A stretch of DNA of 64,000 bases from Hydnum rufescens UP504 (taxonomy: Eukaryota; Basidiomycota; Agaricomycetes; Cantharellales; Hydnaceae), in the NCBI GenBank assembly GCA_014904985.1, contig MU129045.1, forward strand, positions 107,920 through 171,919. Reading direction: 5' to 3'. A program made the position numbers and the translations under genes. The notes beneath the pieces are model-generated. The model worked only from the letters and a program-made list of their open reading frames with translations. It did not search any database and was not told the DNA's origin. Below are positions 11,701-23,900 of the stretch, in pieces. The first letter of the stretch is position 1. Each line of letters begins with the position of its first letter.

Positions 11701-13122
11701 TCAGCGGAATTATTAGTGAGACAGTTGGCCGAGAAGGTACGCTTCGATCATCAAATTGTGAACACCGCAAGTAGTGAATATGCCATCCGTACCTGGATTG
11801 GTGCTGTAGGTGTTATCGCGACAAAGACGCCAAAAGTACGATCGTTACGGACTATCAAAAAGGAGGTTCTTAAGCTCGTCGACACGTACGTCAGGAAGAC
11901 GGAGGACTTGGAAGCCGTGAACACGAACTTAATGCCAGCTCTATTTGAGGCGATCTTGGAGGACTATAATCGCAATACGGCAGCCGCTCGTGACGCTGAG
12001 GTCTTGAACGTTATGACTACTATTACCTCGCGGCTAGGGGTAAGATCCCTGATGTTTACATTACTCCTTGGTCCCGATGCTGATGATGTCCACTAGGCGC
12101 TGCTCACACCGCAAATCCCAGCCATCCTGGACGCCGTATTTGAATGTACTTTGGCCATGATTAGTCAGGACTTTGCTGAGTACCCAGAGCATCGGGTAGG
12201 CTTTTTCCGACTGCTACGGGCTATCAATCAGACATGCTTCCCTGGTATGGCCACATCACCTTGATCCACAAGTAGGATCTAACAAGCATTTGCTATAGCC
12301 CTCCTTGCATTGCCACCGGCTCAATTCAAGCTCATCATGGATAGTATCATCTGGGCCGTCAAGCACATGATGCGAGATATCACTGATATTGGCCTTAATC
12401 GTACGCATATCTTGTGCTTTAATACAACTTTCTGTGGCTGATGCTGAGATCGCACCGTAGTTGTGCTTGAGACTGTTAACAACTTTGCAGCAGCGGAGCC
12501 CCCAATCTCCAATGCATTCTTCCAGCAATTCTATTTGAGTATTCTTCAAGATATATTCTTCGTTCTGACGGATACGGATCACAAGAGCGGTAAATACCCT
12601 TGATTTGACTTGGTCCACGTCAGCTCATTGGCCGAATTCAGGCTTCAAACTACAAAGTATCGTGCTCGCTCGTCTATTCCAACTTGTGGAGACGGGCAAG
12701 GTCACTGCGCCGCTATTCGACCCTGCTACGGCAGCCGATCCGAATGTAACAAATCAGCAATTCTTGCGCGTATACACTGCCAACTTGCTTAAGAATGCGT
12801 TCCCACACCTTCAGTCGTGAGCATTAATGACGGTGTATATCGTGCATCGCTGATGTCGACGTCCTTGACCTCAATCTTATAGGGCACAAGTGGAAGCGTG
12901 TGTCATATCCCTTTGCGAGTTCCATAACGACCCGACGAAGTTCAAACTCAGCCTGCGAGATTTCTTAATTCAACTCAAGGAATTCTCGGGGACAATACCG
13001 AGCTGTTCTTGGACGAGAAAGAGGCCGAAGCCCAACGGAAGGCAGCCGCGGAACGTGAGGCGGCCATGAAAATTCCGGGGATGTTGAAGCCATCTCAGAT
13101 ACAAGAAGACGAAGAATTATGA
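8760..13122 (+). CDS. CRM1: exportin-1 / CRM1 nuclear export receptor
   Basis: Karyopherin that exports leucine-rich NES cargo with Ran-GTP through the nuclear pore. The first coding exon is only ATGGAG (8760-8765). After a gtaagg...ttccag intron it continues [20 protein letters not shown], matching the family N-terminus. HEAT repeats follow: [79 protein letters not shown]. The C-terminus is [17 protein letters not shown] with TGA at 13120-13122. About fifteen short introns are present. The residue matching human Cys528, the leptomycin-B-reactive cysteine, is Thr here (codon 10939-10941), as in budding yeast. No frameshift was seen in the parts followed. Confidence 0.93.
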
Positions 13123-14957
13123 AGGAACGTTCACGTTCTTGTATTGGCTCTCATGCCCGACTTGCTTTGAACCTGCGCTTCTAGGTAGTAATTATCTCAA
13201 ATGGTCAACATAATATTCACCCAGTTCCCTCCCCTTCCCTTCCCCCCCCCTCTTCCATGTAATTCTCGCTACCTAGTCGCGCGCGAAATTGGGTTAAGTT
13301 AGCGGGACGACTGTTCTAGGTCCAAAAAGTTGCTTGCAATGCAAGTCTTAGCATAAGACACCAAACGCTCGTAAGGTCATGAATTCTCCACCTGCTTTCC
13401 CCGCATTATGCGTACCAACCCAATCCCGCCGCCCCTCACCCTCCCTTGACCGGACATCCCCCTCTCACCCCCAAATCACAAGTAGGGTCCAATAGCAAGT
13501 TTTTATTATTAGCTCCTCCTATTTTCCCTCGAGTCTCCGACAAGGGTCGCAAGAATTTCCAATATTACAATAATATTCTGGGCTACCCCTGGTGCACAAA
13601 GCATTTGCAGGGCTTACAGTAACTCTAGAACCGGCATAGGTACCTCGGCTCAGGATCCTCACGGACCCTCATTCATTCACTGCGACCAGATCTTGATCCG
13701 GGACCCATCCCTGCACGGTGTCCTGGTTCCGCAATTTTGACTAAAAACATAGGCACGATTTTGGCCCAAAATGGGCTCCAAATGTAGATGAAAATTCCCA
13801 TATTGGTGTTGTGGCCTACAAGGGATTCTCGAGCCACAGCCTGTTGGAAAGGACTACAGTACAGCGAGCCATTTTTCCTTCAGCCTTTGGACTGCTTTGG
13901 AATATGTTAAACTACCTGAGGAAAGTGATGAAAAAGTGGGGAAGGATGGCCAAAATCTGGCAAAGGATACGTGCGGAGCAGTGTTCAAGCAATTTGCAAG
14001 GGGGCTGGGGGAGCAAGGGCCGAATTCACGTATTCTGGAGGATTTTCCGATCGGCTACCGGTTCACCTAGGGCGGAGGGGACCTGGCTCACCTGACTACA
14101 GCAACAGAGACAGAATTAAGATATTACAGTAACATGTCGGGTACATCTGACCCAAGCTGTAGCCGGGTCCTATGTGATTCTTTTGTGAGTAATGCGAAGG
14201 CCCTCTTGCTCACTTCTTGCTCACAGAGCTTAATGCAATAGCATTACAACCCTATCGGCCAGCTGGTTCGGCTGGTGGGACTGTAAGTACGGTTGTTGGG
14301 CCAGAAAGTCCGGTCGGCGGGGCGGATAATTACCATTGTTACTTGGGTGTATTGGGAGCTTATGAATATAATAGAAAATACGGTGAATATGAGTTCGTAA
14401 TCGACAAAGAAGCCAACCAGCCCTCTAAGTCATCAAAGATCCACCATCGGGCGGCGGTGAGTTCGTTTGCAATCGTCTCCTCCCAAACTTGAAAGGGGTG
14501 AAGCTTCAAACGAGAGAGCGCTCTGGAGATAATTTACCATAATATTCCACCTTGCCTGGATCAAAAAGGGGAAATTCCATGAGGCGGGGAATGATGGAGA
14601 GTACATTGCCGGTGATATGTGGTCGTAATTCGGAGCAGAAAGCGCCAAAATTATATTAGCGGGGAGATCCTATGTTTACGCCGTCCACGTCGTGACGGTC
14701 GTGTGGCCATGCCCACCTCACTGTATTTCATTGGGCATATTATATGGCTTGCTTGATGGGCACCTTGAAGCCTTGGAGGGGCGTCGGTGTCATTCGTAAT
14801 CAACCGGGGCCAACCGCGGGTACAAGACGTCACCGGGACGGGAGAGAGCTCGGTTTACCACGTACCGTAGCCGATCGGGCTCCCCCGAATCCGGGAGTAT
14901 AACATTATTAACATATACCCGATTCGCATCCATCTCACTAAACACCCTCTGGTGAAT
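13123..14957. other. gene-poor intergenic stretch
   Basis: No convincing coding region in 1.8 kb. Open frames at 13811-14095 and 14217-14492 show no recognisable motif. The stretch holds TTACAGTAA-like motifs near 13614 and 14126. It also holds a near-palindromic segment at 13761-13780 (ttttggcccaaaatgggc) that recurs in similar form near 48252. It may contain an eroded transposable element, but no terminal repeats could be defined by eye. Confidence 0.5.
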
Positions 14958-16345
14958 ATGTCTGTTCAGCCTGCTCCCCCTCGTGCGGCGGTCCCAAGCA
15001 CTACGGTGTTCAAGGTTGCCTTCCCTTTAAATTAAGCAAGCACTCGGATTGACCCCACACTCATAGGATGATTTGTTCAAAGGAAAAGTGCTCTTTTGCA
15101 CCGGAGGGCATTCCGGTATTTGCAAGGAGATGACCCGAGCTCTGGTATACACTAGAGCATTCACAACCTGTGGGTCGGGGGGTTGCTTACCATCATCGCT
15201 GCTTTCAGATGAAGCATGGTGCTGATGCTTACATTGTTGGCCGAAAGTTGGTCTTCTCTCTTCCTAACGATTCGCCAACGTCATGACGGTTGGCCCCATA
15301 GGCTTGAAAAAGGCCTCACAGCTGCCAGGGAACTCAGCGCGGCCACCGGCCGGAAGTGCTTCTTCAGCCAAGTAGATGTGCGCAAACCTGACACCTTGAA
15401 GGAGGCCGTCAACAAATGCATCGCTGAATTCGGTCGGATCGACTACGTGATCGCCGGTACGTCCCCCACCCCCCCCCTCCCGGGAGGGGGCAGCGTTCCT
15501 ACCCTTACGCATGCCCCGAATACCATGTTCTATTTCAGGTGCGGCTGGAAACTTCCTCGCGCCGATTTCTCGCATCTCCGAGAATGCGTTCAAGACTGTC
15601 ATCGACATTGACATTGTACGCCTGTGCACCCATTTTTCTATATTTTGTATTACAAATAACATACATTCAGCTCGGAAGTTACAATACATTGAAGGCGACG
15701 CTCCCCTACATTCGAGAGACTCGTGGTTCCGTGCGTCCTCTCAGCTCTAGCCCAATTCCGCCTCAGTGGATTTAATTTCGATGTTATCTGTAGATTCTGT
15801 TCGTCAGTGCAACCCTTCACTTCCGTGGATTGCAGTACCAGTCCCACGTATCCGCAGCAAAGGCGGGTATCGACGCGCTGAACGCTGTTGTGGCTGTCGA
15901 AGAGGGCCCTCGTGGCATTCGTAGCAACATTATCTCTCCAGTAAGCTTTCGAATTTGTAATAGTAGCCACTGAACTCATACCTTCGACTGCTCCCTCTCC
16001 TTCAGGGACCTATCGCGGGGACTGAGGGTGTGGATCGATTGACACCCAAAGGACAGATGGACAAGGCCAACCGAATTGTGCCCCTGCAACGCCTAGGGCA
16101 GTTTGGTGATGTGACCAATGCGACTATCTTCCTATTCTCGGAAGCTGCAAATTGGGTCACTGGTCAGATCTTTGTGCGTATTGTGGAGCCCCCTGGGGTC
16201 GAGTGTCTCGTTCTGAACATGCCGACTATGATTCTGATAGGTCGTCGACGGAGGAGAGCACCACACCACGACCTCCCTTCTGCCGTATCCTGACTCAGTG
16301 CTAAACTCTGAGCAAACGGATGGGATGATCAAGGCGAGAGCCTAG
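14958..16345 (+). CDS. 2,4-dienoyl-CoA reductase, peroxisomal type (SDR)
   Basis: Short-chain dehydrogenase that reduces 2,4-dienoyl-CoA with NADPH during beta-oxidation of unsaturated fatty acids. ATG at 14958 gives [19 protein letters not shown]. Exons then read [20 protein letters not shown] (Rossmann nucleotide-binding Gly motif), [33 protein letters not shown] and [20 protein letters not shown]. Next comes [11 protein letters not shown], where the usual SDR catalytic Tyr is replaced as in DECR-type enzymes and the Lys is kept. The remainder is [20 protein letters not shown] and [14 protein letters not shown]. The stop is TAG at 16343-16345. Around nine introns are present. The C-terminal tripeptide is Ala-Arg-Ala, not a canonical PTS1, so the peroxisomal location is inferred from the family only. 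Confidence 0.85.
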
Positions 16346-17126
16346 GATGCTTGAATCGGTTTATTTGTTTAAACTAGATACATCCACGGAATGTACTTTG
16401 TACGTGAATGTAAGGTGACTTATGTGCGGCGCCCTGGAAACGAACTCAGGGTGACTGGGGTTCAGGGCACGCAAAATGGTGGTGGTCTCAGGGCGGTGGA
16501 CCAGAGTCATCAGGCCGCGAGCATCGGACTAAACCGGATGTGATCTTCACCCAGGGATACAGAGGTGTGCGATTAATGGTCTGGGTCGTCAAAGTTATTC
16601 CCGGTAACTTGTGGCTCAAGACACATTCAGAGGGTGTCTTGTTCATCGAGGTATTTGCAATAGGCGCCAGTCGCTTAGTTCCATCCGGACTTTCCAAACT
16701 AGTGGCGCGACGATGAGCACATGGGCTCAAGTAGTCCAAGCGCTTGGGATGGATCTGAAGATGTTACTGCGCGGTCGGACAGATCAGGCCCATTTCGAAG
16801 ACACAGCGGCGGAGGGATCACTCTCGCCCTCTTTCTCTAAATCCTGGAAGCTGCTCAGAGCTATATAGTCTCCCCCTCCCCGGTGCGACTCTCCAAGTCC
16901 AAGGGGGAAGGGGGAAGGGGGGTTATCACGTCCAAAAACTAATCAGGAAATTCCACCTTGAGGTGCACGTACATTGGCCTTACAGAGACAGAGCCAGCTA
17001 AACCGTCAGGTACAATGGGGGCGTCATTGACTCTTCCGCAGTGTCATGTCCACTATCATCATTAGTACGCTTTAGAATCGAAGTACGTGGCTTACAAGAA
17101 TCCAAAATGTCCAAGAAGAGAAAGAC
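16346..17126. other. intergenic between convergent genes
   Basis: No gene recognised. This is the shared 3' side of the reductase and XPA genes. A G-rich purine tract (gggggaagggggaagggggg) lies near 16903-16922. Short frames at 16488-16739 and 16611-16868 have no recognisable features. Confidence 0.5.
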
Positions 17127-18236
17127 TTAAAGCTCTTCGACCTCAATCTCAAAGCCACATTCGATACAGCGCTGCACACCCTCCCCCCCTTCCCGGTGCT
17201 CCGTAGCACCAAATTCGTGCCGATGTTCTGCGTCCTTCCGCATCTGCCACTCGCTTTCGCGCGTCTTGCGGCGGAGATCGCGGAGACCCTGAGCAAACTT
17301 TTTCCCCTTCTTCTTTTTGGCCTCGGCCGTTCGACGCTCGTATTCTACATCAAGGGCTTCAGGACTGCCCCATTTTTTGAATGCAAAGTCTTCCACTTGA
17401 AATCGCACGAAGAGCATCATGTTATTCCAGGTTGATTTGTGAGGGTTCGCTTTCAGCAAGTGAGGCAGGATATCAGTGTCTCGCAATTCGGCTAGTATGG
17501 TTTGAATGTGAGGACCAGGGTGAGTTGAAGGGCCTCGTTATAATGGGACGCTCACGATCAGTCAGGAGATAGTCCTGCGGAATATCAGCGATCGATCCAG
17601 GTGTGTTGAAACGTCAAGCCCCAGAAAACTCACCTCTTTGCATTCAGTCTTGGTCAGCAAGCTGTATTTCTCTGGTTTCGCGGCTTTGCATTTCTCGCAG
17701 ACCAGACACCCAAATATTCTCTTGTACAGGTGGTCGATATCCACCGACCGACATTCCAGGCACTTGGGGTTCAATGATGGATCAAGATAAATTGCTATAT
17801 TAAATTGTACTTAGGGATGTGAATGCTGAAAGCCACGCCGTTCGCACTCACGAGGATCCAGTTTCTGAGCGGTTCGCTGCTCGGCACGCTGCTCTTCGAG
17901 CATTCTGGTGCGTTCGTCGCTTTTATCATTATCTTCGATCAGGAAGCCACCTTTGGAGTTGACCATCTTTGAGAGATCATATTCGAAATAGTTCCCCAGG
18001 CGACTATTCCGTTTGAGGGGAGCAGGCGCTGTTGGAGACGTGGAGGCATCTGGAGTGACCTGTAATGGTCGCTTGTTATGTGCATTTGGAAGCGTCGACG
18101 AAGAGGCTAGTGACTCGGATTCGCGCAACTTGGCTTTGGCTTTGAGACGGTTGATCTCGACGCGCCTTACTTGATCCGGGGTAAGTGGGAGGGGTGCGGG
18201 CGGGCGATTTGGAGGTGTAGATGGGCGAGTAGCCAT
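17127..18236 (-). CDS. RAD14: DNA repair protein Rad14 / XPA
   Basis: Damage-verification scaffold of nucleotide excision repair in the nucleus. ATG at 18236 gives MATRPSTPPNRPPAPLPLTP. A disordered, basic N-terminal part contains LKAKAKLRESES and an NYFEYDLSKMVNSKGGFLIE motif, both typical of the XPA family. The zinc finger is CLEC ... GCLVCEKC (C-x2-C-x17-C-x2-C), about 17690-17757. The DNA-binding domain follows: [53 protein letters not shown]. The C-terminus is RCIECGFEIEVEEL with the stop at 17127-17129. Introns lie near 17800, 17620 and 17500. It is divergent from the thioesterase, with 144 bp between the start codons. Confidence 0.9.
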
Positions 18237-18380
18237 GGGCGGGAATGTCTAATTCTCCCGGGCGGCCGTCGCGAGCTTTGATATCGGAAAATTCCGGTCG
18301 GGATCCCGACGTCATGCTCCACGTGATGGCTGGGACCCTCCGAAATAGGAGCCTCCAACTACCGCTAACTTCCGGTAAGA
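18237..18380. promoter_or_regulatory. bidirectional promoter between RAD14 and thioesterase
   Basis: 144 bp separate the divergent start codons at 18236 (minus) and 18381 (plus); it contains tgatatcg and cacgtgat-type motifs (18319-18326). Confidence 0.4.
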
Positions 18381-19953
18381 ATGGACGATGACAGCGCGAC
18401 GCGGCCTTCTAGAGAGGTGGAACACACCCTCATAAATGCCAGTGTCGATCTTGAGCAGCTAGACGAGAACCTGTGAGGGCCTCCCCAAGATCCATCCCGT
18501 CATTATTGCATACTCACCCAGGTTTCCAAGCTTCCGCTCGCACGCTAGGTCACTTTGGGTTCCTTACTCTGCACGCGGAGTTTTCGGAGGCGTTGCGAGT
18601 ATCTCTTCCCTCCAATCCCTGTACTCCTGTGCTGAAGATTCCATAGGTCATCTCTCAAGCACTTCTTGCGGCAACGAAATCAGTCCCCGAAGGCCAAGGA
18701 CTCCATGCGCATGTAAGTTCAGCTCGCCTCTTCAGCAGTACTACGTCGCCGACATTCCCTACTACAGTCTTTACACGTAAGTGCACTAAATCCGCATGGC
18801 CCTGTAGCTTCTAAGCGCCGGGAACAGTGTTATTTTCTCTTGACGGCTTCTCCATCCATCCCCATCTTGTACTATGTTGAACGAACTAGACAAGGTACTC
18901 GCAACTCTCCTCCGAGCCTTACATTCTCTCAACTGCGTTTCTCAACAGGCCGTAGTTTCGCCACGCGTTCCGTGAGAGCAGTCCAGCAGGGACGCACAAT
19001 TTTTACTCTGATGGTCTCCTTCTCTAAAGTGGAAGTGAACAACCTGGTCGCCCAGTGGCCGATGCCCAAAGTGAAATCACCCGAGGACAGTATGAAACAA
19101 GAAGATGTATTACAGCACCTTGCCGATATGGAATCGGATCCTAAACGAAAGGAATATCTTTTACAACACGCTCAGGTTGGGACAGGATAAAGCCTCTGGC
19201 GCTTGTTGCATATTCAATAAGTTGCTTGCAGGATCGCAAAAATAGCCCAATTGAGATTCGAATGGCCACGGATATAACTGTAACAGACCACCCTGTCTAT
19301 TACTGGTACCGTGCGCGCGCGGTTCCTAAATTCGAAGCTCCCTACCAGAAAGTAAGTGCAACATTCGCTCATGGCTAGTTTTGTGTACCGACGGTTTTTT
19401 TTTTCCAGTGTATACTAGCTTACATGGCAGATCTCAACTTGTAAGTCCTATTGGTTCGCCTCAATTCTGTTCATTTTTTGATGAAGCAACCCTCTAGCAT
19501 GAATGTTGCCCTTCGGGCCGTACGCAAGAATCCCGATAATCCTCCGCCTGTGACGATAAATATGGTGGTGCGTGACTTGCGCGTTTCCTTTGATTTAGGG
19601 GGTTTGATGACATTGTACGTATTAGGCATCGTTGGATCATGCTATGTGGTTTTATGATCACGATTTCGATACCGGCGAGTGGTTGCTCTACTCCGTGCGT
19701 ATCGATGTATACCCTCCGGGTCTCCTTGGTGACCCATTCCTCTGCGTATAGATGGACTCCCCACGTGCGGGATTAGGACGAGGGACCGTTATGGGCTGCG
19801 TATGTTTCCGCACCCTCTCTCTGCATAAAGTCCATGTGCTGACCAGCTCGATCCCAGTTCTATAATCAAGCTGGAAAGCTGATTGCGGTGGCAGCTCAAG
19901 AAGGCGTCGTGCGTGGTCGAGATCCTCGGAAAGATGCCAAGTCGAAGCTTTAG
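18381..19953 (+). CDS. TES1: peroxisomal acyl-CoA thioesterase (TesB/ACOT8 type)
   Basis: Hydrolyses acyl-CoA to free fatty acid and CoA, probably in peroxisomes as part of beta-oxidation. ATG at 18381 gives MDDDSATRPSREVEHTLINA, then SVDLEQLDENLFPSFRSHAR. The two hotdog domains show GVFGG ... ISQALLAATKSVPEG, YYVERTRQGRSFATRSVRAV with QQGRTIFTLMVSFSK, and later APYQKCILAYMADLNF, VASLDHAMWFYDHDFDTGEW, LLYSMDSPRAGLGRGTVMGC. The C-terminus is RKDAKSKL, a perfect SKL peroxisomal targeting signal, with TAG at 19951-19953. About nine small introns are present. The pairing with a nearby dienoyl-CoA reductase (2 kb upstream, beyond XPA) suggests shared fatty-acid metabolism but not a strict cluster. 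Confidence 0.9.
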
Positions 19954-20236
19954 AATGGGTTCCCTCTAGGATGTTCTGGCTTCCAAGGATGTCTGTTTCA
20001 TCAATTCTGTTTCGATCCAAGTGTGCCAACAAAGAAACCGTATATTTTTGGGTCTCACCCCGTGACTGTGCTTGTGACCCGGTCAATGATGAATCAGTCG
20101 CCAACTCGGGGCCCGTGTACCGGTAATTTCCTAGTCATTGACAAGTCGCATGCAAGCCGTGAAGACCGGGTATTGCAATGATTACACGACCTTGCTGTGT
20201 ACATAAGGACAGGGTGATATTCCCTCAACAAGTCGG

Positions 20237-20316
20237 TTCTTGCTAGTATATCGGTAGAACACTCCCCTGTCAGTCTGAAAACGGGAGAGGGCTGGGTTCG
20301 ATTCCCAGGCAGGAAG
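20237..20316 (+). tRNA. tRNA-Asp (GTC) with a 9-nt intron
   Basis: The cloverleaf folds by eye. The acceptor TTCTTGC (20237-20243) pairs with GCAGGAA (20309-20315), with one T-G pair and discriminator G at 20316. The anticodon stem is CTCCC (20262-20266) with GGGAG (20283-20287). The anticodon is GTC at 20269-20271. A 9-base intron (20273-20281, gtctgaaaa) sits one base 3' of the anticodon, the canonical position for nuclear tRNA introns. The T arm CTGGG/CCCAG encloses TTCGATT, with B box GGTTCGATTCC at 20295-20305. Removing the intron leaves 71 nt. The D arm is the weakest part of the fold. Confidence 0.85.
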
Positions 20317-20318
20317 AC

Positions 20319-20323
20319 TTTTT
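20319..20323 (+). terminator. RNA polymerase III terminator of tRNA-Asp
   Basis: Run of five T immediately downstream of the tRNA discriminator base, the normal Pol III stop signal. Confidence 0.75.
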
Positions 20324-20901
20324 GTGTGTAACTTCAGTATCTACTCCTGATCTGCCGCGAGGCAGAACTACCGTACCTACTTCTAGGGGCCGCAAAAAAA
20401 GTGACCTCCACTCGCTGTCGCGGTCATCGCACTCTAGGTTTGGGCCGCCAGGGCCAGGCATCTGCTTTCTTTCATGTCATTGTTAACTACATGAATATTC
20501 CTTCCCACTGGGACAAACTCAGGGTGACCAGTGAAGAGGTAGTGTATCTAATAGCATGCCACTGTCATTCCCTCGACGACTGTACTCGAGAGAGACGAGT
20601 TTTTTTTCACACTTGAGCTATTCTCCATGGACGCATTGTTACCAGTAAACGCACCGATATATATGCTGTAGTGAAGTGAGCCCCCGTCAAGATGAGGGCT
20701 TTGATGGCCGCTTTTCCTCGACACATCCGAGGGAATCTCTGTATGAATTATGCGATCTTGACGAGTTTCAACGATGTGGTGTAAATGTCGCTTCTGTCGT
20801 ATCTACCGGCGATTCATTTGTGTCGTGCTTCCCAGAGACATTTTCATTCAAGGAAGGGAAATATATTGACACAAAAGGAAAAATAGAGCAGAATAAGTAA
20901 T
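20324..20901. other. intergenic, no gene seen
   Basis: Between the tRNA and the 3' end of the large disordered-protein gene. The open frame at 20676-20900 has no recognisable features and is more likely the 3' UTR of the minus-strand gene. Confidence 0.5.
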
Positions 20902-23900
20902 TCACCAAGTACGGAAGGGCGTCGAGGGTACCGAGTTGTAAACTCCAGGAGAATGGGGATCAAACGTCGCAGCTCGAGTTGGAACCCCGCGACCTGCGCT
21001 CATCGCCACACCATATACAGGCACTGGGGACGGTGGGTAGCCAATGTGGGGTGGACTCATCTGTGGTGTTCGACCGGGGAAATGACTTTGATCCATTGAA
21101 TTGTTTGGGTAGGAACCGATGATTCCTGAAGTTCCCATAGAATTGACCAGGTGCGAACCAGGTATGGTTCGCCCACGTCCGATGGGTAGCACTGGAGCAC
21201 CGTTCGCAGTCTTTGACATTGGGGAATATCCAGGTGCCATGGGGGCAGAAGAAGAATACGGCAAAACTTGTGTATATGGTGCCGGAGGAGGCCGATAGTA
21301 GCTCGCTTGAGCATGAGGGGGCGTGGGGCTGAGAGGCATCCACACGTGTTGAGGAGATTGGGCATGCCCGTTAGGGAGGGGTCGAGGCGCCAACGGCGAC
21401 GGACTCGAAACTGGGTATGGTTGGGCGTAGCCTAGTGTTGGACTCTGCGAGGTGGAGTACGGTTGAAAGGGTCGGGCGTTGGGGTGAAGATGAGGGACTG
21501 ATTGTGAAGTGGGGCGAGTAGAGTGGGATGACCCAGAATGCGACTGTGGGGGGGACGGTGCAGTGCGACTGGATGGAGGAGATGGTGGAACTTGTTGGAA
21601 TGCCCTGTGTGCATCGTGCACAGACATTCTCGATCCTACGCGTCTTGATGATGGTGCAGATGGCGCCGGCGATAATGAGTCAGAGACTTTCAGCACTTTC
21701 CCATCATCTCCATCATCCGACTTCATATCTTGGACAGAAAATTGGATTGAGGTCGGGAAATCATCTGCAATCCCCTCCAAAGAGTTCTCTGTTGTCACCA
21801 CATCCTTGTCAGTAGATTCCCAAAGCGATTTGATGTTTTCAGCATCCACTGCAGGAGTCCTAGAGATCGAAGTTAATGGTGCATAGACGAGGGGTGACTT
21901 GGCCCAGGCCGTCGAGTTATTTGGTGGAGGGGCGGGAATGGGAGACGGCTAACATAAGTCAAGAGTCAGAGGTGAATTTTGTATAAGCACAGCACAGAAC
22001 GGACCACATCGGTGGGGGATTTAGCTCCAGATGGATTCCCGTGAGCCCCATCCGAATTGCTGCTATCGGGAGTAGAGACGCCTCCGTCAAAATTCGGTTC
22101 TGTGACCGACTCGGAACTCGATCCAGGTGGGGCTCCCCGCTCAATACCTCTAACTCACTGGAGACTGTGAAGTTGACAGACGACGTTCGAGCTTTTGTGA
22201 CACCTGTTGGTGGCCGATAGAAAGCGACATCGGTACCTGCGGGTAACTTCGGTACGGATTTTGTACGACCGACAGAGCCCGCCGCTGAAGCTGCCTCTGT
22301 CCCTTGAGAAGTCGGGGCAGGCGAAAAACCGCTTAGTTTCGGAAGAGAAGCAGACATTTTGCCACCCGGAGACCTTGGAGGTGGCGAGCGACTTATTGGA
22401 TCCAGGGAACCAGGTTCAGCGGGGTAATTTTCCCGCTCCGGTAAACGATCAATGCTCGCACGGCGATCCGCATTCCCAGACGGCAGCTGGACACGTGGCG
22501 GAGTTGTGGACGACGGCAACGGCGAAGAACTTCCAATGCCTCGGGGCTTAGGCAAGCGACAACAATATTTCTAGTGAAGGAGAAAACAACAGTTCATCTC
22601 GAGAAAGAGTTTTTCGCGACATCCCTTCCACAGGTGGATCCCATGACAAAATGTCCCACCGAATAGGACGAGGAGGTAGCTTCCACAAGTGCAATACGCG
22701 TTTGCTGATGGGTTCCTGTGGTCGTCGGTGTCGATCAAGACGAACCTTAGGGCGAGATCGTGTTTGAGAAGGCGATGGAGAAGGCGGACATGGAAGTTGA
22801 CTCAAGGCAAAATTGTCATAAGCACCCAGTAATACGCCACCATTTTGTCGAGGGGATGAGACTCCGGCATGTACACGGGCATGAAGAAATGAATGCTGCA
22901 AATCTCCTTCAGGTCCACGGTGGGCGCTGGGTTTACGCTCGTCAGGGACCGAACGACTAGACTCTCCAGGATGTATGTCACTCAATGCACCCTTGATGCG
23001 AGACATGACATCGTCCAGTGCCGACATCGACGCCTCTCGAAATTGATGTTTCGTCGGGGAATGCAAGGGGAGAGATCGGGGCGACATCGTCAATATGGAG
23101 TGATCAGCATTTGAAGGGATAGAGAGCCCAGCGGAGTGTAGAGACGGGGACAAGATCGCGGGTGGGGGTACTTCATGAACCTCCGGTGTGTGAATTGAAG
23201 GGCGTCGTGGCGCTTCTTTGGCACCGGATGCAGGAACTACGCCATCACTACTTGGATGAATGGGAGGCCCCCGCCGTAGTGGTAGATGTTCTGTCCGGGA
23301 TGGAATAGTCAGGGCTGACTCCTGCACCACCTCAGCAGCTAGTGTGTTAACTGCTTGTCCTTCGGTTCCTACTGGCTTTCCCATGTCTGAGGAATCAAAG
23401 ATCTGCAGATTCTTCTCCCCGGCAACATCGAAGACGCTGGGAATCTCGGGTACTACAGGAAGCAGTGGTTCCGCTGGTGGTGGATGGTGTGGCTTACTCC
23501 GCCAGGAATCTAGGGGATCGTCTGGTTTAGCAGACTGGTGAACGTCACGCCCTCGGAGAGTATTCGTCAATGACGATCGTGATGGAGGAATATGCCCGTG
23601 AGACGCATCGATACTTGGCATGCTCTGAGAGGGCCCCAATGACGGTGTTGCTCGAGGTTTGGCAATGTCTGACGGAGTTGAGATGTCAGGTGTGGGACGA
23701 GAAGTCGACGGCGGGCCCCGTTGATCTAAAGTAGTTGTCTCTGACCGAGCCGTGCCTTGCCGGGAGCGGACCCGCCACGTCGGGGGTCCATTATCTTGGG
23801 AAACCAATGGATCTCGGTTGGGGAGTTTCAAGGTCTCGCTCTGGGGAGTGATCATATTCTGCACCCCATCCACTTTCGCAGTCTCTATGGCGGTCTCAAG

